Positions 1 through 8,611 of a DNA stretch of 64,000 nucleotides are shown piece by piece (the stretch's first letter is position 1; every line of letters begins with the position of its first letter). A program made the position numbers and the translations under genes. This DNA comes from TMED14 sp963925545 (lineage in GTDB: Bacteria > Bacteroidota > Bacteroidia > Flavobacteriales > Schleiferiaceae): the NCBI GenBank assembly GCA_963925545.1, contig CAWUSA010000011.1:1-64000 (forward strand), in the 5' to 3' direction. Under the pieces are notes generated by a model. The model saw only the letters and a program-made list of their open reading frames with translations. It was not told the DNA's origin and searched no databases.

Positions 1-1
1 A

Positions 2-223
2 AAAGGGCCACCAGGCACCTACATCTACCGCAACCGTTGGTCATGGTTGGATCATGTCTGGCTGGTCGATCAAAGCCTCTGGCAAGCCAATGTCCGGCAT
101 GTTCCCTTTGGTTTGAAAAAAACCAATCAGCGGATGATAATTCACCGAAGTTTTCAGGGGAATCGTTACCTGGCTGGGTCCTCAGATCATTTGCCTGTAT
201 CAATTTGGCTTAAGCCATTGTAA
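2..223 (+). CDS. Endonuclease/exonuclease/phosphatase (EEP) family protein, C-terminal fragment
   Basis: Only the last 73 codons lie in the window; the frame is open from base 2 and stops with TAA at 221-223. The C-terminal pattern is that of the EEP (DNase I-like) superfamily: a GTYIYRNRWSWLDHV stretch, where such enzymes carry a GTY...W..LDH motif, followed by SDHLPVSIW, whose Asp-His pair belongs to the catalytic site of EEP hydrolases. Bacteroidota carry several secreted or cytoplasmic EEP proteins of unknown substrate. Without the N-terminus neither the substrate nor the location can be stated. It is codirectional with the lipoprotein gene that follows. Confidence 0.7.
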   Translation, partial: KGPPGTYIYRNRWSWLDHVWLVDQSLWQANVRHVPFGLKKTNQRMIIHRSFQGNRYLAGSSDHLPVSIWLKPL

Positions 224-254
224 TTGTGTGCACACAGATTTAGTTGTAATTTGG
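224..254 (+). promoter_or_regulatory. Candidate Bacteroidota promoter for the Omp28-like gene
   Basis: TTG at 224-226 and TAATTTGG at 247-254 (seven of eight matches to TAnnTTTG) are separated by 20 bases, as in Bacteroidota sigma-A promoters. The -7 box ends only 4 bases before the ATG at 259, so the transcript would be leaderless or nearly so. Confidence 0.4.
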
Positions 255-258
255 CTGC

Positions 259-1203
259 ATGAAAAAAATTATTATTCTTACCCTTTTGATAGCATTGACT
301 ATGTCTTGCGACAAGCCAGTCATTACTGAGCCAACCCCTGACCCTTACATCACTGACAGCTTAGTTGTGTACAACGAGTCCAACGCCTTGGTTATTGAGA
401 CTACGGGCGCATGGTGTCAGTACTGCCCCAATGGTACAGCTTCATTGAAGCAAGAGCAGAACATATACAATACTGAGCGTTCGCGTGTGGTAGCCTTTGT
501 TTCTCACACGGGTGACCTTCTTGAGACAGCGGTATGCACCAAATTGAATGCGGCTTTCCCAACATCAGGTGTTCCAAACTTCTATGTAAACAATACGGAT
601 GCGGGCCAAAGTATCTCAGGTCCTGTTGCTGCAGCGGTGTCTGCAACCCCAACCACAGTTGGTGTGGCACACACGCACCATGAAAATGCAGCAGGTGACA
701 CCATCACTGTGGATGTGAAAGTGCAGTTTTTTGAGACGAGTAAAACCACATCCTATTACGTGCAGAGCTACATGCTGATCAGCGGTATTGATGCTAAAGA
801 GTACAACCTAGGTGGCACAGTGGTCGATTTGAACCAAGTTTCAACAGTTCCATGGGTCACCACTGGGTCAGGAAGCACCCCTTCAACATGGGCTGTGACT
901 GATCCAACTGTTGGCGTGACTTCTGGCGACATCTACCAGTACGATCACATTCCTGCCGTTGAAGGCATCGCTGATTTTGACTGGGGCATCACCCTTGACA
1001 CCATCAACCCTCTAGGCAGGGCTTACTTTGATGGAGACATCTTTGGTTCACAATACACGCCAATCCAGATCAAAATTTGGAAGGGTGCATTGTCAGCCTT
1101 GCAAGGCCTTGACTACAGCTACGATATTGTGACCGTCATTTGGTCTGAGCGATTCGATGGCTCAGCTGGCGTACTTTACGTGAACAGCGTGGAAGGCGAA
1201 TAA
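259..1203 (+). CDS. Omp28-related outer membrane lipoprotein
   Basis: This 314-residue protein starts with a lipoprotein signal (hydrophobic residues 4-15, lipobox TMSC with the lipidated Cys at 17). A thioredoxin-like WCQYC motif (Cys53, Cys56) sits in a TGAWCQYCPNG context, followed by a disulfide-oxidoreductase-like region and a beta-rich C-terminal half. This organisation fits the Omp28-related family of Bacteroidota surface lipoproteins (Porphyromonas Omp28), whose function is not well defined. The CxxC suggests redox activity or a structural disulfide, which is inference. It stands alone, with its own promoter candidate and a strong terminator just after the stop, and is convergent with queA. 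Confidence 0.75.
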   Translation: MKKIIILTLLIALTMSCDKPVITEPTPDPYITDSLVVYNESNALVIETTGAWCQYCPNGTASLKQEQNIYNTERSRVVAFVSHTGDLLETAVCTKLNAAFPTSGVPNFYVNNTDAGQSISGPVAAAVSATPTTVGVAHTHHENAAGDTITVDVKVQFFETSKTTSYYVQSYMLISGIDAKEYNLGGTVVDLNQVSTVPWVTTGSGSTPSTWAVTDPTVGVTSGDIYQYDHIPAVEGIADFDWGITLDTINPLGRAYFDGDIFGSQYTPIQIKIWKGALSALQGLDYSYDIVTVIWSERFDGSAGVLYVNSVEGE

Positions 1204-1223
1204 GCTACATTCTATAACTTCTC

Positions 1224-1254
1224 AAAATGGTGCTCTTTGGGCACCATTTTTTTT
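1224..1254 (+). terminator. Rho-independent terminator between Omp28-like gene and queA
   Basis: A 10-bp perfect stem (1224-1233 with 1241-1250) and a 7-base loop are followed by a T tract to 1254. The A run on the 5' side lets it work for queA on the minus strand as well, although queA ends at 1258, just beside it. Confidence 0.85.
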
Positions 1255-1257
1255 GCG

Positions 1258-2460
1258 TTAGCGGCGATTGACTTCTAGGAATTGGCTGTCTCCATAGCTG
1301 AGAAAACGGTAGCCTTGTAGCAGGGCCTCTTGGTAAAAGGATACCCATTGAGGACCTATGGCCGCTGCAACCAGTAAAAGCAAGGTGCTTTGTGGTTGAT
1401 GAAAGTTGGTCATCAAGTAGTTCAATGTTTTGAATCGGTAGGGCGGTGCTATGATCAATGCCGTGCGACCTGATACATGGGACAACTGCTGCTTCTTGGC
1501 CCATTGAGCTAAGGCTTGGAAACTATCCTTCATGGAAGGCTCATTGCCAGCTTGTTGGTAGGGTCTCCATTGTTCGAGGTCCATAGAGGCTTGACCAGTT
1601 TGCATCAAATCCACACCCATCCAATAGATGGATTCCAAGGTTCTTGCCGCAGTTGTTCCAACGGCAATGATGGGTTGACCATCAGTCAATGCAAGCAGGC
1701 TTTCAACAGGCATAACAAAGGTCTCCGCATGCATGGGATGGCCTTCCATGGTTTCGCTACTGACGGGCATGAAGGTGCCTGCGCCAACATGCAGGGTGAG
1801 GCGATGCAGCTGGGCTCCGGTCAAATTGCCCATGAGCTCTTCGCTGAAATGTAGCCCTGCTGTGGGTGCGGCAACTGAGCCTTCCACAGAGGCAAAGACC
1901 GTTTGGTAGCGGTTGTCATCCACCTCATCAGCTGGTCGATTGAAGTAGGGTGGGAGAGGGACGGCACCAATGTCAGCTAAGATCTCTGCCCAGCTCAAGG
2001 CACTGTCCCAGGTGAAATCTGCCAGAATCCGATCGTCCATGGTTGCCAACCGTTTAACCTTCAGTTGGTTTTGATCCCCCATGTGCAATGTGCTGTCAGT
2101 CTTCCACTTCTTTGCAGGCTTGGCTTTGACCCAGGCCTTGAGTTGTTTGGTTGCCTGCATGGCTGACTCAATGGATTGATCAGCAGGCTCAAGGTAGAAG
2201 ACCTCAACCTTGGCCCCCATGCCGCTGGGTGGCAGGAAAAACATCCGGGCTTTCACCACTTTAGCTTCGTTCAAAACCACATGACAGGGTCCAATAGCCC
2301 GGATGACTTCAGGCAGATCAGTCACATGAAAATGCTGAGTTTCTCCTTGAATCCGCGTGAACATTTTAGCCGCATGGCGTGGTTCCAAAGCCTTGGTCGC
2401 AATGCGGTCCTTGGGCAAATCGTAATGGTAATCTGCAATAGCAATGTGCTTGGGGTCCAT
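1258..2460 (-). CDS. queA: S-adenosylmethionine:tRNA ribosyltransferase-isomerase QueA
   Basis: QueA transfers and isomerises the ribosyl group of SAM onto preQ1 in tRNA to make epoxyqueuosine, the penultimate step of queuosine synthesis. Family motifs visible: the DYHYDLPKDRIA start, the PPSGMGAKVEVFYLE block, AAPTAGLHFSEEL near residue 200, GTTAARTLES, and the C-terminal TNFHQPQSTLLLLVAA. The 400 residues match the longer Bacteroidota form rather than the roughly 350-residue enterobacterial one. I chose the ATG at 2460 (MDPKHIAIADYHYDLP), where homologues begin; a TTG six codons upstream (2478) keeps the frame open but adds residues not typical of the family. It is divergent from the glycosyltransferase gene. 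Confidence 0.93.
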   Translation of the reverse strand: MDPKHIAIADYHYDLPKDRIATKALEPRHAAKMFTRIQGETQHFHVTDLPEVIRAIGPCHVVLNEAKVVKARMFFLPPSGMGAKVEVFYLEPADQSIESAMQATKQLKAWVKAKPAKKWKTDSTLHMGDQNQLKVKRLATMDDRILADFTWDSALSWAEILADIGAVPLPPYFNRPADEVDDNRYQTVFASVEGSVAAPTAGLHFSEELMGNLTGAQLHRLTLHVGAGTFMPVSSETMEGHPMHAETFVMPVESLLALTDGQPIIAVGTTAARTLESIYWMGVDLMQTGQASMDLEQWRPYQQAGNEPSMKDSFQALAQWAKKQQLSHVSGRTALIIAPPYRFKTLNYLMTNFHQPQSTLLLLVAAAIGPQWVSFYQEALLQGYRFLSYGDSQFLEVNRR

Positions 2461-2516
2461 GTGGACAAAGGTCGTCAAGGATGGGGATTGTGCGATGGAA
2501 ATCTTGCCTAAGGGTT

Positions 2517-2524
2517 TACCTTAG
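2517..2524 (+). promoter_or_regulatory. Candidate -7 box upstream of the glycosyltransferase
   Basis: TACCTTAG matches TAnnTTTG at seven of eight positions and ends 5 bases before the ATG at 2530. No well-spaced TTG -33 element is visible, so this is tentative. Confidence 0.3.
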
Positions 2525-2529
2525 CCAAC

Positions 2530-4782
2530 ATGCCACGCATAGCCATATCTGTCATCAACGATTTGCACAGCGATCAACGCGTCCGGCGCACGGCCTTGGT
2601 GTGGAAGTCCAGGGGTTATGACATCACCTTCATTGGCCGAACCTACCCCAATCCTGAACCGGTTGCGGTAGGCATGGAAGCAGATGTTGAGCGTTTCACT
2701 TGTTGGTTCAACCGGGGTCCCCTGTTTTATTTAGCCTACCAATGGCGCTTGTTTCGAAGCTTGAGCAAGCTTGATCCAGATTGCTATATTGCCAATGATG
2801 TGGATAGCTTGCTGCCCAATGCTTTGCTGGCCTATGCCCGATCAAAGCCCTTGATCTATGATAGCCATGAATACTTTCTAGGGACACCAGAGCTGCGTCA
2901 GCGACCCTTGGTTCGTTGGTGTTGGAAGCAGGTTGAGTCTTATGGCATTCCCCGCGCAGATGCACATGTAACGGTCAATGCATCCATCGCAAATCAATAC
3001 CTCAAGGAATACGGTCAGTCCTTTGATGTCATCCGCAATGTGCCCTTGCTTCCTGATGCTGGCTTGCCTTTTTCTAAGGAAGGCAATGCTGATCAGACCA
3101 ATCTGCACCAAAAAACAGCCAGGCAAGCATTGAGTTTGCCAGAGGATGGCGTGATTTGGTTGATGCAGGGTGCTGGCATTAACATGGAGCGTGGGGCGGA
3201 GGAACTGGCTGAAGCGGCCACTCTGGATGGCTCGGTAGTTTTGCTTTTTGTGGGCTCTGGCGATGCGTTGCCAGCATTGAAGATTTTGTATGCCAACCAT
3301 GACAATATCCGTTTCATCGACCGCGTGAATTTGGCAACATTGAAGCAATACGGACAGGCTGCAGACCTAGGCTTCTCCTTGGATAAGCCCTTGAGTAAGA
3401 ATTACCAGTGGAGCCTGCCAAACAAGCTTTTTGATTACTTTCAATCGGGCCTACCTGTGGTAGTGAGTGACCTGAAGGAGGTGGCGTCGGTGGTGAGGTC
3501 TAGTCAGGCAGGTGTAGTGGTTGAGGATGTCAATCCTCAGGCTATTTTAGCTGCAGCGCGCCTAGCCATGGCTAACCATGTCAGCTTATCGTTAGCCTCT
3601 AGGAAGGCTGCCCATGTTTACCATTGGGGCAAGGAGTCGCTTGGATGGGATGCAATCATTGATCGAATTGAAGGCAAGTCAACCTTGCATGTGTGGTCCA
3701 TGGATCGCCTTGAAGCCCCATTGTATGGTGGAACGGTTGAGGTATCTGGCCAGATCAGAATGGCACAGGCTTCCGGGTTGCAAGTTGTTTTGCACGCCTG
3801 GGGTCAATTGCCTAATAGCAAGCCATTTGATCAGGGAATCACCTTGCAAAGTATGCAGCGACAGTCCTTGCCTTTGTTGTGGCGGCTTCACCTTCCGTGG
3901 ATTGTCAGCAGCAGGAAAAGCTCAATGGCCAATCATCGTGCACAGGTGCAACGGGGCATGGTGTTGGTCAATGGACCTCATTGCACGGGACCCGCGCACC
4001 CAAAACAAGCCATCTTGCGATTGCATAACCCAGAGTCTGCTTACTATGCCTCATTGGCACGTTCAGCCACTGGATGGCCGGGGTGGCACCACCAATTGGA
4101 ATCTCGCCGCCTCAAGGCCTATGAAAAGCAATTGGCAAGCCGCTGGCATGGGGATGTGTGGGCCATCAGTTCAGGGGATGCCAATTTATGGACTTCAGAC
4201 CGGCGCATGCTTGTGATTCCGCCACTGGCGGACATGGAACAGGCTGTCAAACCCTGTCAAGCATTGCCTGATCGACCTATTTTACTGGTCCATGGCAAAT
4301 TCTCCGTGGATGAAAACCGGTCAGCCGTATTGGCTGTGATTCAATGGGCAAATTCACTGACAAAGTATGAGGTGCAAGTGATGGGGCATGGGCTGGATGC
4401 ATCGCTCGTTGATTCCCTGGTTGGGATTTCACACATGACCTATGTTGACAGCCCCAGCGATGCGGAATTGCATAAAGCATTGGCAGCTGCACATGTGGTG
4501 TTGGTTCATGCCAATCACGCACTAGGTGTTAAGCTTAAGTTGTTGCACGGCATGGTCAGAGGCGGGCATGTCCTGGCACATGCCTTGGCAATCAAAGGCC
4601 TGCCTTATGTTCATTCATGCCATGCCTATGGTGACTGGCAAGATGCATTGAAGCAACTGGATTTCCTAGCTATACAGGTTTGGGACACCGAGGCAGTTGG
4701 TCAACGCAGCAAAGATTTGCAGCAGATCGCAGCCATGCAGCAGATTGCGGAGCAAGCGTTCAAAGGGTGCGTTGCACCGTAG
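2530..4782 (+). CDS. Tandem glycosyltransferase (two GT-B-like enzymes fused)
   Basis: At 750 residues this is about twice the length of a single GT4-type glycosyltransferase. Residues 1-380 form a complete GT4-like enzyme: the N-terminal ISVINDLHSDQRVRR start, a Rossmann half, and a C-terminal donor-binding half ending in the NKLFDYFQSGLPVVVSDL motif typical of GT-B folds. From about residue 385 a second protein seems to begin (LHVWSMDRLEAPLYGGTVEV) and runs to the end. It contains the RLHNPESAYYASL and LESRRLKAYEKQLA patterns of a second Bacteroidota glycosyltransferase family, usually a separate protein starting with a DYGG-like motif. No stop or in-frame ATG separates the halves. Acceptor and donor sugars are unknown; a role in surface polysaccharide or glycoprotein glycosylation is inference. 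The 3' end overlaps the convergent ftsE-like gene by 23 bases. Confidence 0.8.
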   Translation: MPRIAISVINDLHSDQRVRRTALVWKSRGYDITFIGRTYPNPEPVAVGMEADVERFTCWFNRGPLFYLAYQWRLFRSLSKLDPDCYIANDVDSLLPNALLAYARSKPLIYDSHEYFLGTPELRQRPLVRWCWKQVESYGIPRADAHVTVNASIANQYLKEYGQSFDVIRNVPLLPDAGLPFSKEGNADQTNLHQKTARQALSLPEDGVIWLMQGAGINMERGAEELAEAATLDGSVVLLFVGSGDALPALKILYANHDNIRFIDRVNLATLKQYGQAADLGFSLDKPLSKNYQWSLPNKLFDYFQSGLPVVVSDLKEVASVVRSSQAGVVVEDVNPQAILAAARLAMANHVSLSLASRKAAHVYHWGKESLGWDAIIDRIEGKSTLHVWSMDRLEAPLYGGTVEVSGQIRMAQASGLQVVLHAWGQLPNSKPFDQGITLQSMQRQSLPLLWRLHLPWIVSSRKSSMANHRAQVQRGMVLVNGPHCTGPAHPKQAILRLHNPESAYYASLARSATGWPGWHHQLESRRLKAYEKQLASRWHGDVWAISSGDANLWTSDRRMLVIPPLADMEQAVKPCQALPDRPILLVHGKFSVDENRSAVLAVIQWANSLTKYEVQVMGHGLDASLVDSLVGISHMTYVDSPSDAELHKALAAAHVVLVHANHALGVKLKLLHGMVRGGHVLAHALAIKGLPYVHSCHAYGDWQDALKQLDFLAIQVWDTEAVGQRSKDLQQIAAMQQIAEQAFKGCVAP

Positions 4783-5455
4783 CGCTTAGCGTGCCTCCCG
4801 CACATTTAACTGTGGGGTGAGGAAACTTCAACAATAGGGCATAGTCATGGGTAGCCATGAGAATGGTGCTACCTGAAGCAGAAATCTCCTCCATTAAATG
4901 CATGATTTCTTCAGATGTGTGAGGGTCAAGGTTTCCTGTTGGCTCATCAGCTAAAATTAGCGGCGGCTTGTTGAGTAAGGCACGAGCGATGGCCACGCGT
5001 TGTTGTTCGCCACCGGATAACGCGTAGGGCATTTTGTGCTCCTTGGTTTCCATACCAACACGTTTCAGTACTTCGTGGATGCGATCGGCATTGCTTGCCT
5101 TGTCTTTTTGTCCTGTGGCACGAAGTACAAATTCCAAATTATGGAAGATGGAGCGATCCATCAATAGTTGAAAATCTTGGAAAACAATGCCAAGTGACCG
5201 CCTCAACATGGGGATGTCTGATTGCTTCAAGTTCTTCAAATCAAAGCCAGCAATGTTTCCTTCACCTTGGGTTAGCGGTAAGTCAGCATAGAGGGTTTTC
5301 AGTAAGCTGGACTTGCCAGACCCCGTGGATCCAATCAAATACATGAAATCCCCGGCATGGAGTTCGAGGTTGACTCCTTGCAAAATGACATGGTCTTCTT
5401 GATGAATTTCTGCCTGCGAAAGTTGCAGGACGGGCTTGCTTGATAACATGGGCAT
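4760..5455 (-). CDS. ftsE: Cell division ABC transporter ATP-binding protein FtsE
   Basis: This 231-residue ABC ATPase has Walker A GSTGSGKSS at residues 42-50, the Q-loop at Gln93, signature LSGGEQQRV at 146-154, and Walker B LILADE at 166-171, followed by the D-loop and the switch histidine in MATHDYALL. Length and the spacing FQDFQLL after the Q-loop agree with FtsE, the cytoplasmic partner of FtsX in controlling cell-wall hydrolases during division. FtsX is not adjacent here, so assignment rests on sequence pattern; a LolD-like lipoprotein-release or MacB-type ATPase is the main alternative. It overlaps the glycosyltransferase 3' end tail to tail and is divergent from the TPR gene. Confidence 0.8.
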   Translation of the reverse strand: MPMLSSKPVLQLSQAEIHQEDHVILQGVNLELHAGDFMYLIGSTGSGKSSLLKTLYADLPLTQGEGNIAGFDLKNLKQSDIPMLRRSLGIVFQDFQLLMDRSIFHNLEFVLRATGQKDKASNADRIHEVLKRVGMETKEHKMPYALSGGEQQRVAIARALLNKPPLILADEPTGNLDPHTSEEIMHLMEEISASGSTILMATHDYALLLKFPHPTVKCAGGTLSATVQRTL

Positions 5456-5495
5456 GATTTATTCAACAAAGTACGAGGATTTTGCCTGACCTTCC

Positions 5496-5503
5496 TACCT
5501 TTG
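5496..5503 (+). promoter_or_regulatory. -7 promoter box of the TPR-barrel operon
   Basis: TACCTTTG is a perfect TAnnTTTG match, ending 9 bases upstream of the ATG at 5513. No good TTG -33 element lies at the usual distance. Confidence 0.5.
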
Positions 5504-5512
5504 TATGATTCC

Positions 5513-8500
5513 ATGAAGCGCATATATTTTCTCCTCCTCGCCAGTCTGTTGTCTTTTACTTCAGCCGCGCAAGCCCATTTTCCGAATCAAACCCCTGAGG
5601 CAGATTATGCTGAGAGCCGCTCCCTGTATGACAGGGCACTTTACAGCTCTGCATCTGAAGGCTTTCAATCGATCTTGCGTCGGGTAGATAAGCAAACAGA
5701 TCTTGCTGAGCAGAGCCATTGTTACAAGGTGTTATGCGCCATCAAGCTGATGAACCGGGATTCAGATGAGCAAGTTCATGGCTTCCTTCAGTCCTACCCG
5801 ACGTCAGCTAGGCGCGTGGAATTGTTGATTGAAATGTCTGAGTACGCCTTCAACCGAAGGCGCTACAAGGATGCAAAAAAATGGTTGAAACAACTGGATG
5901 GTGTGAGATTACCCAAGTCGCAACGTGCTGCTGTTCAATTCAAATTAGGATACAGTTACTTTTTATTGAAGGAGTACGATCAGGCCCGACCACAGTTGGC
6001 CGCGGTGAAAGCAAGCGATTACCCTGATGCCAAGTCTGCACAGTACTATTACGGGCACATTGCCTACTTGGACAGCAATGATGTCACTGCATTGGCTTGC
6101 TTTGAGCCTTTGAGGAGCCACCAGCAGTTTGGTGCTGTGGTGCCGTACTACCTGGCTCAAATCTATGCGAGAAACGGCATGGACAATGAATTACTTGGCT
6201 TGGGTGAGCAATTGTTGTCTAAAGCAACCACTCGACGTGCACCAGAGATTGCTAAGCTGATCGGGCAAAGCTTGTACCGCAAATCACGCTATGTAGAATC
6301 CTTGCCTTACCTCGAGTTGCACAAGGCTCAGGGAGGCAAGCTGTTTGCTTCAGATCAATACATTCTTGGTGTGGTTTACTACCGAACAGAGCGCTACGTA
6401 GAGGCGATGCAGTCCCTGAATAAGATCACAGGTGCCAACAATGCCATGGCTCAAAACGCATACTATTTATTGGCGGATTGTTACATCCGAGCGGAACAGC
6501 CACAGGAGGCCTTGACCGCATTCAAAGCAGCCAGTCAAAGTGATCATGACAAGGTCATACAAGAGGAGTCTGCTTACCAAGCAGCAAAGCTCACCTACCA
6601 GTCAGCTTCGCCATTTGGTAATGCCATCAAGGCTTTTCAAGACTTTTTGAAGGATTATCCCAAGACTGAGTACCGACGAGAGGTCAACGAGTACCTCGCC
6701 AACCTGTATATCTCATCCAAGGATTACAGCAAGGCCATGGAGTCTATCCTTCAGACGGGCATGGCAAGCATGGCCATGATGGAGGCTTACCAGCGCGTGG
6801 CATACTACCGTGCGGTGGAGTACTACCATGTCAGTGATTGGCACAATGCAGTGGAGTATTTCCAGAAAAGCCTGGCCTACCCGAAAAACATCACCTATGT
6901 GGCGTTGAGTCATTTCTGGATGGGTGAGTTGAGCTATCGCAAGGGCAATCACCAAGAAGCCTTGTCTCGGTTTGAATCCTTTCTCAACACGCCGGGATCC
7001 TACACCTTAACTGAGCGACCTGATGCCTTATACAACAAGGCCTATTGCTTGTATCAATTAGGTCAACATGAAGATGCGGCGGCAGCATTCAGGGTTTATC
7101 TGGCTGATGCCCCCAAGGCCAGCAGAAAAAAGGAGGATGCCACATTGCGAGTGGCTGATTTGTATTTCTTGCTCAGGCGACATGCTGTGGCGCAGCAATT
7201 CTACCAGAAAGCCAGTGTGCTTCAAGGCGTGGATATAGCTTACGCAGACTACCAGCGAGCCATGTGTCTGGGGCTGCTCAATGATCAATCAGGAAAAATT
7301 GCTGTTTTGAAGCAATTGGAGACCCGTGGTGGATCGTATGCTGAAGACGCCCTTTTTGAGCGGGCTGAAACCCATTTGCGTGAAGGAGAAAATCTTGCTG
7401 CAGAGCAGGCATTCAAGGCTTTTGCGCGCTTGAAGCCAAACAGTCAACGTGGGCGACGAGCCTTGCTAAATGTGTCATTGGCACAGCGCAACGCAGGTCA
7501 GCTTGAGCAATCCATTCAGGGTCTGAGGACTTTCGTTGTCACCTACCCAGGGACAGCTGAGGCAGATGACGCGGTATTGGCAGCTAAGATGGTCTACGAC
7601 GAATTGGATCAAATTGACAGTTACTTAGAGTGGGTTCAAGGCTTGGCCTTTGTTCATGTCCGCGCCAGTGAGTTAGATTCCGTGGCCTACATGTCTGCAT
7701 ACAACAAGTACGCCAGTGCCAACTATGATGAAGCATCCAAGGCCTTCGGTCGCTACCTTAAGCGTTACCCAGATGGCTTTTTTGCTATTGAGGCCCACTA
7801 CCTTAAAGGCGAGTCTCATCGCGTTGAAGGGAACTACCCATCAAGCCTTGAGGATTACCAATGGGTCGCCAATGATGACTCACCAGGCAACAGTCGCCGT
7901 TTGTCTGCATGGACCTGGGTCTTGAAATTAGCCAATGAGCTGGAGCAAATGCCCGTTGCCATGGCTGCAGCTGAACAGGTGTTGGCTCAATCAGAATCTG
8001 AAGATGCGGTGCGTTTGGCCAATGTGACCTTGATGGTTGGTTATTGGGACAATGCCAATGCCACCCAGGAAAACCAATCCTATGACCTTGCATACAGCTA
8101 TGCAGAGGTCGTCAATGCCAACGATCGCAATGAACCACAAGACCGTGACTATGCAACCTTGGTCATGGCCAGGTCAGCCATGCATGAATTTCGGAATAAC
8201 CCCAACAACCCCAACGACCCTATTGCAGGGGATCGAGCTCGCAGGGCTAACACGGCATTGGCAGCATTGGCTTCACCTGCGGCGCAAGCAGAGGCGGCCT
8301 TCCAAGAAGCCGTCTTTTTGCGGGAGATGGATTTGGATTACCAGCAATCCAACACCAAGGTGTTTTGGTTGATTGATAACCTCCCGGGTCAAGCTGAATG
8401 GCGTTACAACTCTTTGCTTGTGTTGGCGAAAAACTACGCTGACCTCAATGACTTTTTTCAGGCCAATTACACCTTAGACTTCTTGATTGACGAGCAATAC

Positions 8501-8611
8501 AGTGATGAAATTGTCACTCAAGCCGGGGCTATCAAGGCCGCGCTGAAAGCACAAGAAGCGGCAGAGTCTAGTGCCGATACATTGATTAATCTCAACGAAC
8601 CTCAGGCATGA
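5513..8611 (+). CDS. Large periplasmic tetratricopeptide repeat protein
   Basis: The 1032-residue product begins with a signal peptide (MKRIYFLLLASLLSFTSAAQA) and then consists of tandem TPR-like helical hairpins almost to its end. Typical A/B helix signatures recur, such as AQYYYGHIAYLDSN, YILGVVYYRTERYVEAMQSL and ALYNKAYCLYQLGQHEDAAAAF. A TTG four codons upstream is in frame, but the ATG at 5513 places the signal peptide at the N-terminus. TPR arrays scaffold protein complexes; a periplasmic one of this size in Bacteroidota is usually found with outer-membrane proteins. The stop overlaps the next start (ATGA at 8608), so it is translationally coupled to a beta-barrel gene and the two products probably act together. 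Exact function unknown. Confidence 0.82.
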   Translation: MKRIYFLLLASLLSFTSAAQAHFPNQTPEADYAESRSLYDRALYSSASEGFQSILRRVDKQTDLAEQSHCYKVLCAIKLMNRDSDEQVHGFLQSYPTSARRVELLIEMSEYAFNRRRYKDAKKWLKQLDGVRLPKSQRAAVQFKLGYSYFLLKEYDQARPQLAAVKASDYPDAKSAQYYYGHIAYLDSNDVTALACFEPLRSHQQFGAVVPYYLAQIYARNGMDNELLGLGEQLLSKATTRRAPEIAKLIGQSLYRKSRYVESLPYLELHKAQGGKLFASDQYILGVVYYRTERYVEAMQSLNKITGANNAMAQNAYYLLADCYIRAEQPQEALTAFKAASQSDHDKVIQEESAYQAAKLTYQSASPFGNAIKAFQDFLKDYPKTEYRREVNEYLANLYISSKDYSKAMESILQTGMASMAMMEAYQRVAYYRAVEYYHVSDWHNAVEYFQKSLAYPKNITYVALSHFWMGELSYRKGNHQEALSRFESFLNTPGSYTLTERPDALYNKAYCLYQLGQHEDAAAAFRVYLADAPKASRKKEDATLRVADLYFLLRRHAVAQQFYQKASVLQGVDIAYADYQRAMCLGLLNDQSGKIAVLKQLETRGGSYAEDALFERAETHLREGENLAAEQAFKAFARLKPNSQRGRRALLNVSLAQRNAGQLEQSIQGLRTFVVTYPGTAEADDAVLAAKMVYDELDQIDSYLEWVQGLAFVHVRASELDSVAYMSAYNKYASANYDEASKAFGRYLKRYPDGFFAIEAHYLKGESHRVEGNYPSSLEDYQWVANDDSPGNSRRLSAWTWVLKLANELEQMPVAMAAAEQVLAQSESEDAVRLANVTLMVGYWDNANATQENQSYDLAYSYAEVVNANDRNEPQDRDYATLVMARSAMHEFRNNPNNPNDPIAGDRARRANTALAALASPAAQAEAAFQEAVFLREMDLDYQQSNTKVFWLIDNLPGQAEWRYNSLLVLAKNYADLNDFFQANYTLDFLIDEQYSDEIVTQAGAIKAALKAQEAAESSADTLINLNEPQA

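Noticed and set aside
2878..3348. 156-codon minus-strand ORF inside the glycosyltransferase
   Set aside because: A shadow of the real gene; no domain, start context or promoter.
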